From Glandiceps talaboti (lineage: Eukaryota; Hemichordata; Enteropneusta; Spengelidae), in NCBI RefSeq assembly GCF_964340395.1, contig NC_135560.1:7432598-7496597 (forward strand): a stretch of 64,000 nucleotides of DNA, read 5' to 3'. Positions within the stretch are counted from its first letter, which is position 1. Each line of letters starts with the position of its first letter. Position numbers and translations under genes: made by a program. This document shows positions 1 to 10,384 of this stretch, one piece after another. Under the pieces are notes generated by a model. The model was given only the letters and a program-made list of their open reading frames with translations, was not told where the DNA came from and ran no database searches.

Positions 1-339
1 TATAGAAGGTATCCCTGGTCTCTTTAAGTTCAAATGAAATTTGTGCCAAGAGGCATATCTTTCAAATCATACCAAGGTTTTTAAAACTTTACAGGGTTTG
101 CACATTTCTCATAGCCATAGGTTTCTATCTGTTTTGTAGTTTCCTGATTTCTAAATTGTGTAGACGTAATGTTGAGAATAAATTAACCAGCCACACTTCT
201 CAAGGTTGTTTATGAAGTTCTAGATTTTCTGACTAACATATTTTCACCGTTACATATAAATCCTCTTGGAATACTATCCCGTTCCTCCACTGCTCTGCAT
301 CCAAAGACTATCCGTCTTTTCCATGTTCATGTGGTCTCC
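1..339. other. Sequence downstream of PHAX
   Basis: This stretch lies 3' of the PHAX stop codon on the minus strand and probably holds its 3' UTR. I see no AATAAA or ATTAAA in the minus orientation (no TTTATT or TTTAAT on the plus strand), so the polyadenylation site may lie beyond the window edge. No reading frame here resembles a known protein. Confidence 0.4.
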
Positions 340-834
340 CTACATCTCTTCAGCAACTTCTCCAGTTTCTCTCTTAATTTCAAAATCTTCAAATTCTTCC
401 TTCTTAATTCCAGTACTGCCTGCAATATCTTTATTGTCATACTTGTGACTTTGGAATTTGACATTTTCTCCATCTTTCACATCTTCATCATCTTTAATTT
501 CCCCAACTTCTCTTTCAACTCGGAAATCTTCCATGACTTCCTTCTTAATTCCAGTTTTGTCTCTCATCTCTTCATCTTTAATTTCTCCACTCTCCATTTC
601 CTCATCACCATCTTTTTTCCTTACTTCGTGAGTGTCCTTATCTATGTTCTGCATCTGTTGTTTGAATCTCTTGGCCTTTAAGTACCGTCTTCGTTTCTCT
701 GCTTTTCTCTTGTGTTGATTCTCCATCTGCCGACTACACTTGTTTATTTCATCCAGCTGTTCTTTGGTAACATCTGTGTCTGATTTCAGTATGGACAAGA
801 ATACCCCACCAGGGTGTCGTCTCCTGGCACCATC
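340..834 (-). CDS. PHAX: PHAX terminal coding exon
   Basis: The exon begins after the acceptor TTACAG (plus-strand CTGTAA at 835-840) and runs to the stop at 342-340, 164 residues. It opens with the conserved second half of the RNA-binding domain (GARRRHPGGVFLSILK), then a basic helix rich in KRKAEKRRR, then an acidic tail. The tail contains a repeated TGIKKE..EDF module and several IKxE/IKxD motifs. It joins the previous exon in phase 0. Confidence 0.92.
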   Translation of the reverse strand, partial: DGARRRHPGGVFLSILKSDTDVTKEQLDEINKCSRQMENQHKRKAEKRRRYLKAKRFKQQMQNIDKDTHEVRKKDGDEEMESGEIKDEEMRDKTGIKKEVMEDFRVEREVGEIKDDEDVKDGENVKFQSHKYDNKDIAGSTGIKKEEFEDFEIKRETGEVAEEM

Positions 835-2186
835 CTGTAATTTTATGAAGGTACAGAAAAGTATGTTTGTCTGAATTACACAAGACTAGTGATTACACAA
901 AATGTGAATGTCTATGCCTTGCTTGTAAATGTTTCTTAAATTTGCATGATCTGTTTCATATTTCCATAATTCCATTCTAAACATAATGACAAGATCAATC
1001 TGGTGACCATCAATATACAGGTCAAAGGTCAATGTCTTTAGGAGAGTTTGTACCTGATAATATGGAGTAGACACTTGCAGTAATGGAGTCTGTATGTACT
1101 GCAGTTTGTGAGTTATGCAGTAAATATTGATTTTTAACTACAAATATGGCTGCTATTTTGTCAAATTTGATAACGTTGTAAAATGCAGTGATGTGCATAC
1201 ATTGTATGTCACAGATAATATGGCCCCTTTGTGCCAGGAATGAATGAAATTAGATAGTGCAGAGAAATGACATATTACAGGCTGACAGATGTAATAACAC
1301 CAACTCCAAGAGGCTCATTAGCAGAATATGAAGAGGGTTTACTGTAACAGTATATAAGTTTACCTACCTTTGTCATCATTCCACCTGTCCTTTCAACTTC
1401 CTCAGTTTCTCTTAAAAGCTGCAAAGCTTTCTTGTTGCCTAGCACTTCAACTATTTTCCTGATCAAATCTTCTTTCTGTTCTTCCAATCTTTTGATGATT
1501 TCCCGAGCAATTGTTTCTGGATCATGCAGTTCATTGACTTCAATAGGAGTATCACAGTATCTCTTGCCAAGTCTGTCCTTCACACTGTGGTGGCTATTCC
1601 CTAATCGGTCCTTTGCACTACGTTTTCCCAATCTTTCCTTGGCACTTCGTTTTCGTTTTAAATGTCTGTCGCTTTTATGATCATGGTAGTGATGGGAGTG
1701 TGATCCATGTCGCTCATCATCTGGATGATGATGATGACGATGATGATGATGGTGGTGGTGGTGGTGGTCATACTCTCTGTGTTCTCTACCACGACCATGT
1801 CTATGTTGTCCACCATCTTTTCCAGCCTCTGAGTCTCTAGCATGTCTGTAGTTGTACGCTTCCACATCTCTCTCAGCCATAGATGAGAATGGATCCATAT
1901 CAAAGTTACTCATTTGAAACTCAACCGCTTGTTCTTCCTGCCCCTGTAGAACAGATGCCCATACCTTATTAACTCGCTTACTTTGTAGTTTCTCCCCTTC
2001 TCTAATTTGAGTTTTTGTTTTCTCATCTTCTGGGCAAGGTTTCTTCATCACTTCCTGTTGAACAGATGGATGGTCATGTTTCTGACGTTTCCACGACGTC
2101 TCGTTGTCATGGTCACTACTACTTGCATCTGAGAATGAGTCTTCGTCACTGGAATAGTTGAAAGACTTTGTATCCCTGTAAGCCAT
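340..2186 (-). CDS. PHAX: PHAX, phosphorylated adaptor RNA export protein (two coding exons)
   Basis: PHAX binds capped U snRNA precursors with the nuclear cap-binding complex and, when phosphorylated, recruits CRM1 and RanGTP for nuclear export. The gene is read from 2186 to 1368 and from 834 to 340, 437 residues from the ATG at 2186 (the human protein is about 394). Residues about 222-310 form the family RNA-binding domain, with RKIVEVLGNKKALQLL in the first exon and DGARRRHPGGVFLSILK across the start of the second. Upstream are an acidic serine-rich stretch (SSDEDSFSD), the conserved KVWASVLQ motif, a histidine tract and a basic KRKR/KDRLG region. The tail is acidic. The N-terminus is probably incomplete: a pyrimidine tract and AG just before 2209 look like a 3' splice site, and the typical N-terminal acidic motif is missing. 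The reading frame is closed upstream by TAA at 2240-2238. Identification is by sequence recognition and is strong. Confidence 0.93.
835..1367 (-). other. PHAX: PHAX intron
   Basis: A 533-bp intron with donor GTAGGT (read on the minus strand from 1367) and acceptor TTACAG ending at 835. It interrupts the RNA-binding domain between MMTK and DGARRR. No repeat or other gene is visible in it. Confidence 0.88.
1368..2186 (-). CDS. PHAX: PHAX upstream coding exon (5' end uncertain)
   Basis: It codes for 273 residues from ATG 2186 to the donor AAG|GTAGGT. It holds the SSDEDSFSD acidic cluster, KVWASVLQGQ, a mixed CAT/CAC histidine tract (1724-1770), HLKRKR followed by three copies of a KERLG/KDRLG motif (1560-1664), and the first half of the RNA-binding domain. 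A likely 3' splice site (polypyrimidine run at 2222-2237 followed by AACAG ending at 2210) suggests the exon really starts at 2209 and is joined to an upstream exon I could not find. Confidence 0.85.
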
Positions 2187-3232
2187 GTTTGTTGTTGTAG
2201 AGTGTACTGCTGTTGGTTGCAAAGAAAACCAAAAAGGTTACAGGAATACATATTGTACAGATCTACCAATGGTAGAACTGCACTTGAATACTTGTGAGTA
2301 TATGCTCCTACACTCTTATTACTGCAGTTGAAGTACAATTTTTTAAAGGGGAATGAAAGCGAGGTTAATTTTATCTGAGCTCTATTTCTTTATGCTTGAA
2401 TGGAATGACGAAAAGTCATTGTCACCAATTCCCTACATTGTGTGACTTCTCCAAAATAACAAAAATTAAAATTGGCAAATCTGGCTTGGATGTATGTTGG
2501 TACAAGGCATTATGGGAAATAAACAATGCAAGGAGCATCTTTTGTCCTAACAGCTGGCCTTAGTCTAGCTGCTAGACTTCATGCTTTCTTCTGAGGGCTA
2601 TCATCCTCACGAGCCACTTTCGATCACCTTCATAGTAAGCAGTATAGCCCGAGGGGTCTAGTAGCATTAGCTGGCCTCAGCATTGTGGGGTCACTGTTTC
2701 AAGAGTTGTGCAGTCCCTAGCTAGCTTGTTTATTTCCCAATACTTGGCATTTTAGTTGAACATTTATGTGAGGGAAATATACAAGATAGAATATATGTTT
2801 AGTTGAAAATGAGTTGCTTTATGTTTATGTACGACTTAAGCAGTTTATGCATAGACAGTAGAGGGGAGACTATTGTCTATGGTTTATGTAGCTTGGTATC
2901 AAAAGTGGCTTGAAGACCACACAACTTTACACGAGAGTCTTGAAATTGAAGTTGAAATACACACAGGCTATGTCAAAAGTGGTTCGTCATATTTATCAAA
3001 TCCCTTGGAATTGTTTGTCTCTACCTGGACAAACTTTGGTTGTATGATAACCCTTTACGATAAATTCTTACCACTGGTCACATTTGCTGGAACAAAAGTC
3101 CAATGACAGCACCCCAGCGTCAAAAACACAACTTCAAAACGTCATGCTGACATGTGTGTACACTTTGACCCCTGAACTGTTTGTCTCACGTGAGTGAGCA
3201 AAACTAAGAATTCTGGGACAACTAAATTCAAG
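2187..3232. promoter_or_regulatory. Shared upstream region between divergent PHAX and DMXL
   Basis: About 1.1 kb separates the first recognisable PHAX ATG from the DMXL start codon, so the two genes may share a bidirectional promoter. It should also contain the missing 5' exon of PHAX on the minus strand. No TATA box is obvious near the DMXL start. An imperfect inverted repeat lies at about 2560-2690 (CTAGAC and GGGCTAT in one arm, ATAGCCC and GTCTAG in the other). TTAAAGGGG at about 2344 resembles the end of a transposon family seen elsewhere in the window. Confidence 0.45.
3186..3193. promoter_or_regulatory. Palindromic E-box TCACGTGA
   Basis: TCACGTGA lies 121 bp upstream of the DMXL start codon. 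This extended palindrome is the core preferred by MiT/TFE factors (the CLEAR element of lysosomal genes) and also fits USF/Myc-type bHLH factors. The motif is seen in the sequence; its use is inference. Confidence 0.35.
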
Positions 3233-3268
3233 ATGGACGGTAATGTATTAATCACGAAAGCTAGCTAG
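3233..3268 (+). other. Possible upstream ORF in the DMXL leader
   Basis: ATG at 3233 opens an 11-codon frame (MDGNVLITKAS) that stops at TAG 3266-3268, 45 bp before the DMXL ATG. Whether it is transcribed depends on the unknown start site. The sequence around it (AAGATGGACGG) also resembles the YY1 motif AAGATGGCGGC that often marks start sites, so it may be a binding site rather than an ORF. Confidence 0.2.
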
Positions 3269-3313
3269 CTGTCTGTCGCTGTTTAAAGCATTTTCTTGTC
3301 CTCTCCCGACACC

Positions 3314-3400
3314 ATGAATCGTCACCAGGTGCTGACGGGTGCGGTTAATGCAGGCGATAGCTGTTTCGCCGTTGGATACGTTGACGGGACTCCTTTTACG
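3314..3400 (+). CDS. DMXL2: DMXL exon 1 (start codon)
   Basis: It encodes residues 1-29 (MNRHQVLTGAVNAGDSCF...DGTPFT), matching the family N-terminus. The start context CGACACCATGA has A at -3, a good Kozak context. The donor is ACG|GTAATT, phase 0. Confidence 0.93.
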
Positions 3401-6400
3401 GTAATTTGATTATATTGATATTTCGTTTAGCTGAGGCGCGTTGGGCTCTCGCTAGCGCAACGCTGTACATAGTCGTCCGAAGCTCCGAGTGTGGGCGTTT
3501 TACCTGTATATATATGAACAAGTTCATTCATTGATTTTACTACATCGTTAGCATAAGTTGTATATGGTAAAAAGTCGTAATAACGTGATTGCTTGAGGAG
3601 ATTTACACACAAACCGTGATTGGCATGACATCGATTATAGTGGCCCAAATAGTGACATTTGACAATATATACACAATGTCAATAATATAGGGGAATCCAC
3701 TCATGTTATCACCGTGCACCATTTGCAAACTCATCTCGTACCAGGACAAATGCAGACGTTTTGTTTTGATACGAAGTCGTTACTATGGGGTAAAAAAGAT
3801 GTTGTTAATAATTTGTTTTATATAGACCAATATGACTATATAAATATTTTGAAGTTTTCCCCATCTAAATTGTAATGTGTATACTCCAGAGGTTTCCTTT
3901 AGATTTATCCATGTTCTTCCATTCACGAAATGTGATGTCATTCAGATTATGACATTCGTGACAGGTTATGTGATTCAAATTTTGCCATTCATGAAAGGCA
4001 GTGTTTTTCAAATTCTGCATTTGTACAGAGTACACGAAAAAATAAATACTGCATGTAAAACTATCTCTTGGGAAAATCAAAACATTAAAGTTAGAAAAGC
4101 CTCTCAAAGCATTTACAGTGTCGACGTTTTTTTAGTGTATAGGATTATGTGTGTACAATTGTAGGTATGGCCAACATGAATAATACTGTATGTGCTATTT
4201 TCATCATACTCAGACAAGGTGATAATCTCTAGTCATATAATCCTGATAAATGACACTTGGATATTCATCTTTTCTCTGTCAATAGAGCAGTTTCAATATT
4301 TACATGTAGTTCATCTGAAGAACCAAATCACAGTTAGCAAAATTTTCTCACATCACAAGTAACATTACCAAAAAAATGTAATTTGTTTTTGTTTTCTCTT
4401 ATATCACAGTCCTTTAGACTGTTTAGAATTGATTTTGACATAAATAGTGACACAAAACTCAATCTAAATTATAATTTTTGGATATAAAGTGTAGCAGAAT
4501 TATAAATTAACATGTCAACAAGGAAATTATTTAGACTTCCAGCTGAAGTAAAATGATAGAATACAGAGCATAATACATCAGGATTAAATGTTTGATAATC
4601 AAATTGCAAATGGTACTTTGGAAAGATAGGAAACATAATTGTACTTGTCATGATTGAGGGTTGAATACATGTACATGTAGAGTGACGAGCTTTGAATCTG
4701 CAAGATGCTCGATCAAATCTTGTCATTGCCACTTGTTTCTGAGTGGCTTAAGTCCTTGGGCAAGATTTGAACCATTATTGTGCCCAAGTCACACAGGTGT
4801 ATTATTGGGCACCTGATGGGACAGAAGTTGCTATGTGGATACATGTATGTATGTAATTCTCACATGTACAATGTATGTAGAGGCTGCAATGGATTGTATG
4901 CTCACTAGGGAGTTGAAGTATAAAGGGCTGTTGTATTTACAGGTTTGTGCCAGAGGTCATTGTACTACAGTACGTTATGACATCCATTGTGGAAAACATT
5001 ACCATTATAAGACAAAAAAAAAAATTGTTTCTGGTCAGGACAGTTTGTCTAAAATGGTGCAATAATGCAATTTTTTTTTAATTCTCAACAAAACTGTCAC
5101 TCAGTCTACTATTTATGGTAGTTACTGTTCTTTTTATTTAGTGCTTTAAAACAAGTGTGTATGTGGGGGCAGGTGTCATTTGCTTGTTCATGATTGGTTG
5201 TGCAGTTGTCTTCACTGAAGTAGGGAGGGTTATTTTTGTGTTTCCCCATGGATCCGCAGACTGCATGGGCTGGACAAACACTAAAAACAGACTGATGTGG
5301 GGGTATTTAAGTGATGCACTTGCTGACCAGAAACAATTCTTTTTTTTTTGCCTATTAGTAGTACATTTATACTTGTACCTATACATTTGTATCTTATACA
5401 AATACATGTACATGTACATGCAGTTCATTTACTTGCTGGAAATTGTGTAGGGTGAAAGTGAAACAAGAATCAAGATTTGTAGTATGCATTTTAATAGTAA
5501 ACACATTACTACAGGCTAAATAAGGAAATGCCCTGATTTCCTGAAATTGGTTAACATACATTGTTTGTAGTGAAAGCAGGAAATGCATGACAGTGACACA
5601 AATATTAAACCATAGCCAATCTGTGGAAGATTGATCATGCAAAATGTACGATAATTAGTAGAAAAATTAGTATTTTGTATTAGAAAACAAAAGGTAATTT
5701 TAATAGTGTTAAAAGGAAAGTCAGCAGTTGTAGGACAAAGTTTATTTCAAGGGGATACAATGTATGGTGATACTATGATAGGTATTATTCTATTGTTTTA
5801 AGCATGTTGATTGAGTAGCAGTGATGACCAATCAGTTGTCACTTTATAAAATAACTCGTCTCCGTGACTTGTCCCTTTAAACAGATGAAATGATGTATAC
5901 AAGCACTGTTCCCTCAAGAGTTTATTATGATTTACATTAGCAGTTAGTCAGAAGTCAGTCCAATGAAATTGATATACAACATTAATTCTGAAAGGGTTTT
6001 TGAACAAATTGTGCATGTCATTGAAAAAAGTAAACAAGGGTTTGCAACATCAGATATTCTTCAACCAATGTTCTGTGACCAGTGAGGGATAGAGAAATAT
6101 ATATTTATACCATGCATGAGCCAAGTTGAACAAAAAATATGGAATATATACTCTTACTCTGGTCGTTCTTCATCATGATAACACACGTCTATGTCACAAT
6201 GAGTGTCAAATGAGAGTCAAAATGTTCAAAATTGCCACTATTTTCCGTGATTCCTTGGTTGAACGAAGAAAAAGTATTGTTGAATAACATCTAAATATTA
6301 TCAATATCACTGTCAGAATGTGGAAAACATTTGGGTCGCAAGCCCTAGATGAATAATTTAAAGTGAGGAGAATTGATTTATATAATCAATTATCATCATG

Positions 6401-6705
6401 ACAAAGCAGTCTTGATATGTCACCTGTCTCTTAGTAGGTGACCCACTTTTTGAAAGGCATCAGAAAAAATGTGCATAAATCTCACACTCTCGTAATACAG
6501 GTGTTAGTTAGAAGTAATATTTCATATATTACACGTCTCTAGATATAACGTTATGTATGTACAACGTAAAGAGTTAGACTAATTATGTAAATATGACTTT
6601 TGAATAATCAGTCTGATGGTCTGTCTGTTTGTTTGTTTGTCTGTCTGTCTGTCTGTCTGTCGGTCTGTCTGTCGGTCTGTCTGTCTGTCTGTCTGTCTGT
6701 CTGAC

Positions 6706-6740
<35 letters not shown>

Positions 6741-9700
6741 GAGACACATTTAAACAAGGTGAAGTGACTGCTGTGACAATCTACATTTGTAGGTGAGTTT
6801 GGAGGTGGGTGGATCACAAATTGTGCAGGAATATATATATAAATTTTATACAGGTAGTAACTGCTACATTTGTATGATCAATTCATCAAATCAGATGAGT
6901 AGGTGGGGGGTGGGGGTGGGGTTGGGTTGGAGTGGGGGTCGAATTCCTATTGATTGAAGTTCTTTTTTGATTGTTCAAGAATGCATGTTTGGTACATGTA
7001 CCTCTGGTTGCCATGCATAGTAGCTGTCAATGCATTGTGTATTTCTACACAACCGTTGAATTGAATTCAGATTCAGATTCAAATTCAAATTCGAGTTAAA
7101 AATTCCAAAGACAAAATGTATTTGAATGACAATCTTTCAATACAATTGTTTTAATTTGTGGACACTCCATGTACAATAAGATTTCTTTGGAAAAGTCCTA
7201 ACTATTGTTTTTCAAAATGAAAAGGTTGGTATGCAATGACAAAAAATATACTGGTATAGTTGTTTATGCTGCTGTATTGCATTGTTCATATTTCTATTGA
7301 ATATACATATTTTTGTAAACCATGAATAACATATTAATGAGTTTTCAGTGTGGGGTAGTTGTCATTGATGTATTAAGACTTACAATAAACAATATTTGAT
7401 TTAAATGTATTGCCCATAATGTACATACAATAATTAAAAGTAAAATTAATATTATATGAAGGCAAGTGTAAGCTTGTCATCTGTAGATTTTAATTTTCAA
7501 AATGTAAACATTTATCAAATCATTGATTGCACTGATCTGATTAGATATCTGGTCCAGGGAGTTGTTTCATTTACCATATTCCATTCCTACCATTGTTCAT
7601 GTACATGTATACATGAGTTGGCTCTCTACAAATTTCCCCTCTAAGGGTACTCTTATCTTCCCTAGTGGGTGGAGGAGGTGGTCTACCACTGAGATCTGTA
7701 TACATACATGTAAGAGGACAAACATGTATTTGAATTGTAAAAATTGTGCCCTTTCAAATACCTTATCTCCCTTCTTGGGAGGGTACTCTATCAACACCTT
7801 CTGGAGGAGGAAATCACCCTAGGCAGCAAAAAGAAAACACCTGTCTACGAGCAATATGTTTTTATGTTCATATTTGAAATTAAGACAAAAAGCTAAATTT
7901 TAGAAATCTTGTGTGAAATTGATGAAGATAAACACAATAAATATTTCGCCAAACAAAGTGATAAATACACCAGAAGTTTAAGGAATATTCCTCTTTTCCC
8001 CATAACTTTTTGTTCACATGTATCATATTACATTTGTACACGTTATTTTATTGCTGACAAAATTGTTTATAAATGTGTCAAAAGAGAAAATTTCAATGTT
8101 GAATATGTTAGCTAAATTCCATTGAGAGAATGTCCTCGTTCTTCTTTGCCCTTGTATGTGTAATTTACATTTGATTATTTATATACAAAGGTAAAAAATA
8201 GCATAAACACAATTGTTGCTGGTTGCATGTCTTAGGAAGAATACTACATGTGACCCAAGGGCTTCATGATTATATTTCACAGTGTATATTTCACAGATAT
8301 ACATGTATTTCAATATCATGAAATTAACATGGAGGTCTGTGCAGTGCGTGGTGATTGTGATGATGAGATCTGTGCAGTACACAATAGGGATGTCATCAAT
8401 GATGAGATCTGTGCTGTACACAGTGATGATGTCATCAATGATGAGATCTGTGCTGTACACAGTGATGATGTCATCAATGATGAGATCTGTGGTGTACACA
8501 GTGATGATGTCATCTATGATGAGATCTGTGTCGTGGTGATGATGACATCAATGATGAGATCTGTGCAGTACACATGGTGTCATCAGTGATGAGATCTGTG
8601 TAGTGAGTGGTGATGATGTCATCAATGATGAGATCTGCACAGTACACAGTGATGATATCATCAATGAGATCTGTGCAGTGCACATGATGTCATCAATGAG
8701 ATCTGTGCAGTACACAGTGATGATGTCATCAATGATGAGATCTGTGCAGTACACAATGATGATGTCATCAATGATGAGATCTGTGCTGTACACAATGATG
8801 ATGTCATCTATGATGAGATCTGTGCTGTACACAGTGATGATGTCATCAATGATGAGATCTGTGCTGTACACAGTAGGGATGTCATCAATGATGAGATCTG
8901 TGCTGTACACAGTGATGATGTCATCAGTGATGAGATCTGTGCTGTACACAGTGATGATGACATCAGTGATGAGATGGATAAGGATAAAATGAAGTCTTTG
9001 TAATGTGGTACAGATAGATTGTAAGATATTAGAAGATTATTGCCTTCCCATCACTTCTATTTAATACAGGGTAGGTCAGAGTATTCTGCAAATCTGAAGT
9101 ACATGTGCATGCGTGCAGTATTATCAGGGACCCCTATCACCCCAGTTTATATACTATGTAGTAAGGAGACAAGTATTTAAATATAACATTAGGTAGTGAC
9201 GCTAGAGTACGAGCTATGTCAAATAGTAATAAATAGTCTTGTACTTAAATACAAAAAATGTAGTTATCACATACATGTAGGAAACTTGGCCCAGTGTTCT
9301 TCAAGTATGCTTAACATGTCAAAGGAGAATCAATGTTATTGCTAAGGTTGGGGAACCCTGGTCTAAACAGGAAAGTGTGAGTGGTAACAATGGCAACATT
9401 TCCCATACATTCTGCAATGATTTTGCTTATAATTGAAACCTGGTCAAAATGTTTTAATACTTAGGGGGAACCTCGGTAGATTTTACCTACTTAGCGCATG
9501 TAGAAAAAGCACTGAGAATGAATACAACCAAGACTGGAAAGACGAATGTAAAAAATCCAATCCACATATGTAGATTCCAGGGTAGTTTACAACATGGGCA
9601 ATGGCATTATGCAAACACCCACTTTAGCTATCTGTTATCATCTTCATTCTAGTGATACATTTGTATGGAGTGAATAAAAATGTGGTGAAGATATTATAAG

Positions 9701-10287
9701 CTCAGATCACTAGTGGTCTGAGTTATAAGTATTTGACTGTGTCATTTGATACATTTTCATTATTGAAAACTGACCACTAATTTTACTCATTGTTGTAACT
9801 AGTCACCCATCATCTCCACAGAAAGGACATGAAACTCCACTAATTAGATGTATGCTAAGTGATTCCAGTAATAGTATTCCATTTACTCGCTATGCTGAAA
9901 ACAAGATAATACCACTGTACCAGCACTATATATATATATGGTAGTCTCACCCTTCCATTATTAGTAGTTTGGAGGAAATGGAATGCCAGAGGTGAAGTCT
10001 GCCATCTGTTCCATCATTTCCTATTGCAACAACTGCAACTCTTATTCCTGCAATACTACATGTATGATGTAGATTGTTACTATCTTAGTATAAGACCCAT
10101 TTAGATTAATAAAAAAAATGTATTGGTGTTTAACCATATTGTTGTTTCAACAGTAACCCTTTCTTTTCTATAGGAGGAAGTGTACATTTTTTTATATAAA
10201 GTTTTTAATAATAATAACCAAATGGTTGTGTGGGAAAATGGAGAACTGAAGGAAATTAAGAATGAAATTAATGTGGATTCAGATGTA

Positions 10288-10330
<43 letters not shown>

Positions 10331-10333
10331 GCC

Positions 10334-10384
<51 letters not shown>

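Noticed and set aside
2570-2680. tRNA- or snRNA-like gene in the upstream region
   Set aside because: The inverted repeat does not fold into a cloverleaf and no A/B box or snRNA core is visible.
3427-3648. Minus-strand 73-residue frame as the missing PHAX first exon
   Set aside because: Lies inside DMXL intron 1, lacks the acidic N-terminal motif of PHAX, and no suitable donor joins it to the 2209 acceptor.
5157-5450. 97-residue hydrophobic frame with apparent membrane segments
   Set aside because: An antisense frame is also open across it and a poly-T run supplies the phenylalanines; no homology.
5820-5885. CCAAT plus TATAAA arrangement as an internal promoter
   Set aside because: It ends in CCCTTTAAA, so it may be a transposon end; no ORF or exon follows.
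8179-8992. Several open frames of 65-133 residues on both strands
   Set aside because: They are translations of the 39-bp minisatellite, whose period is divisible by three; the proteins are pure repeats.
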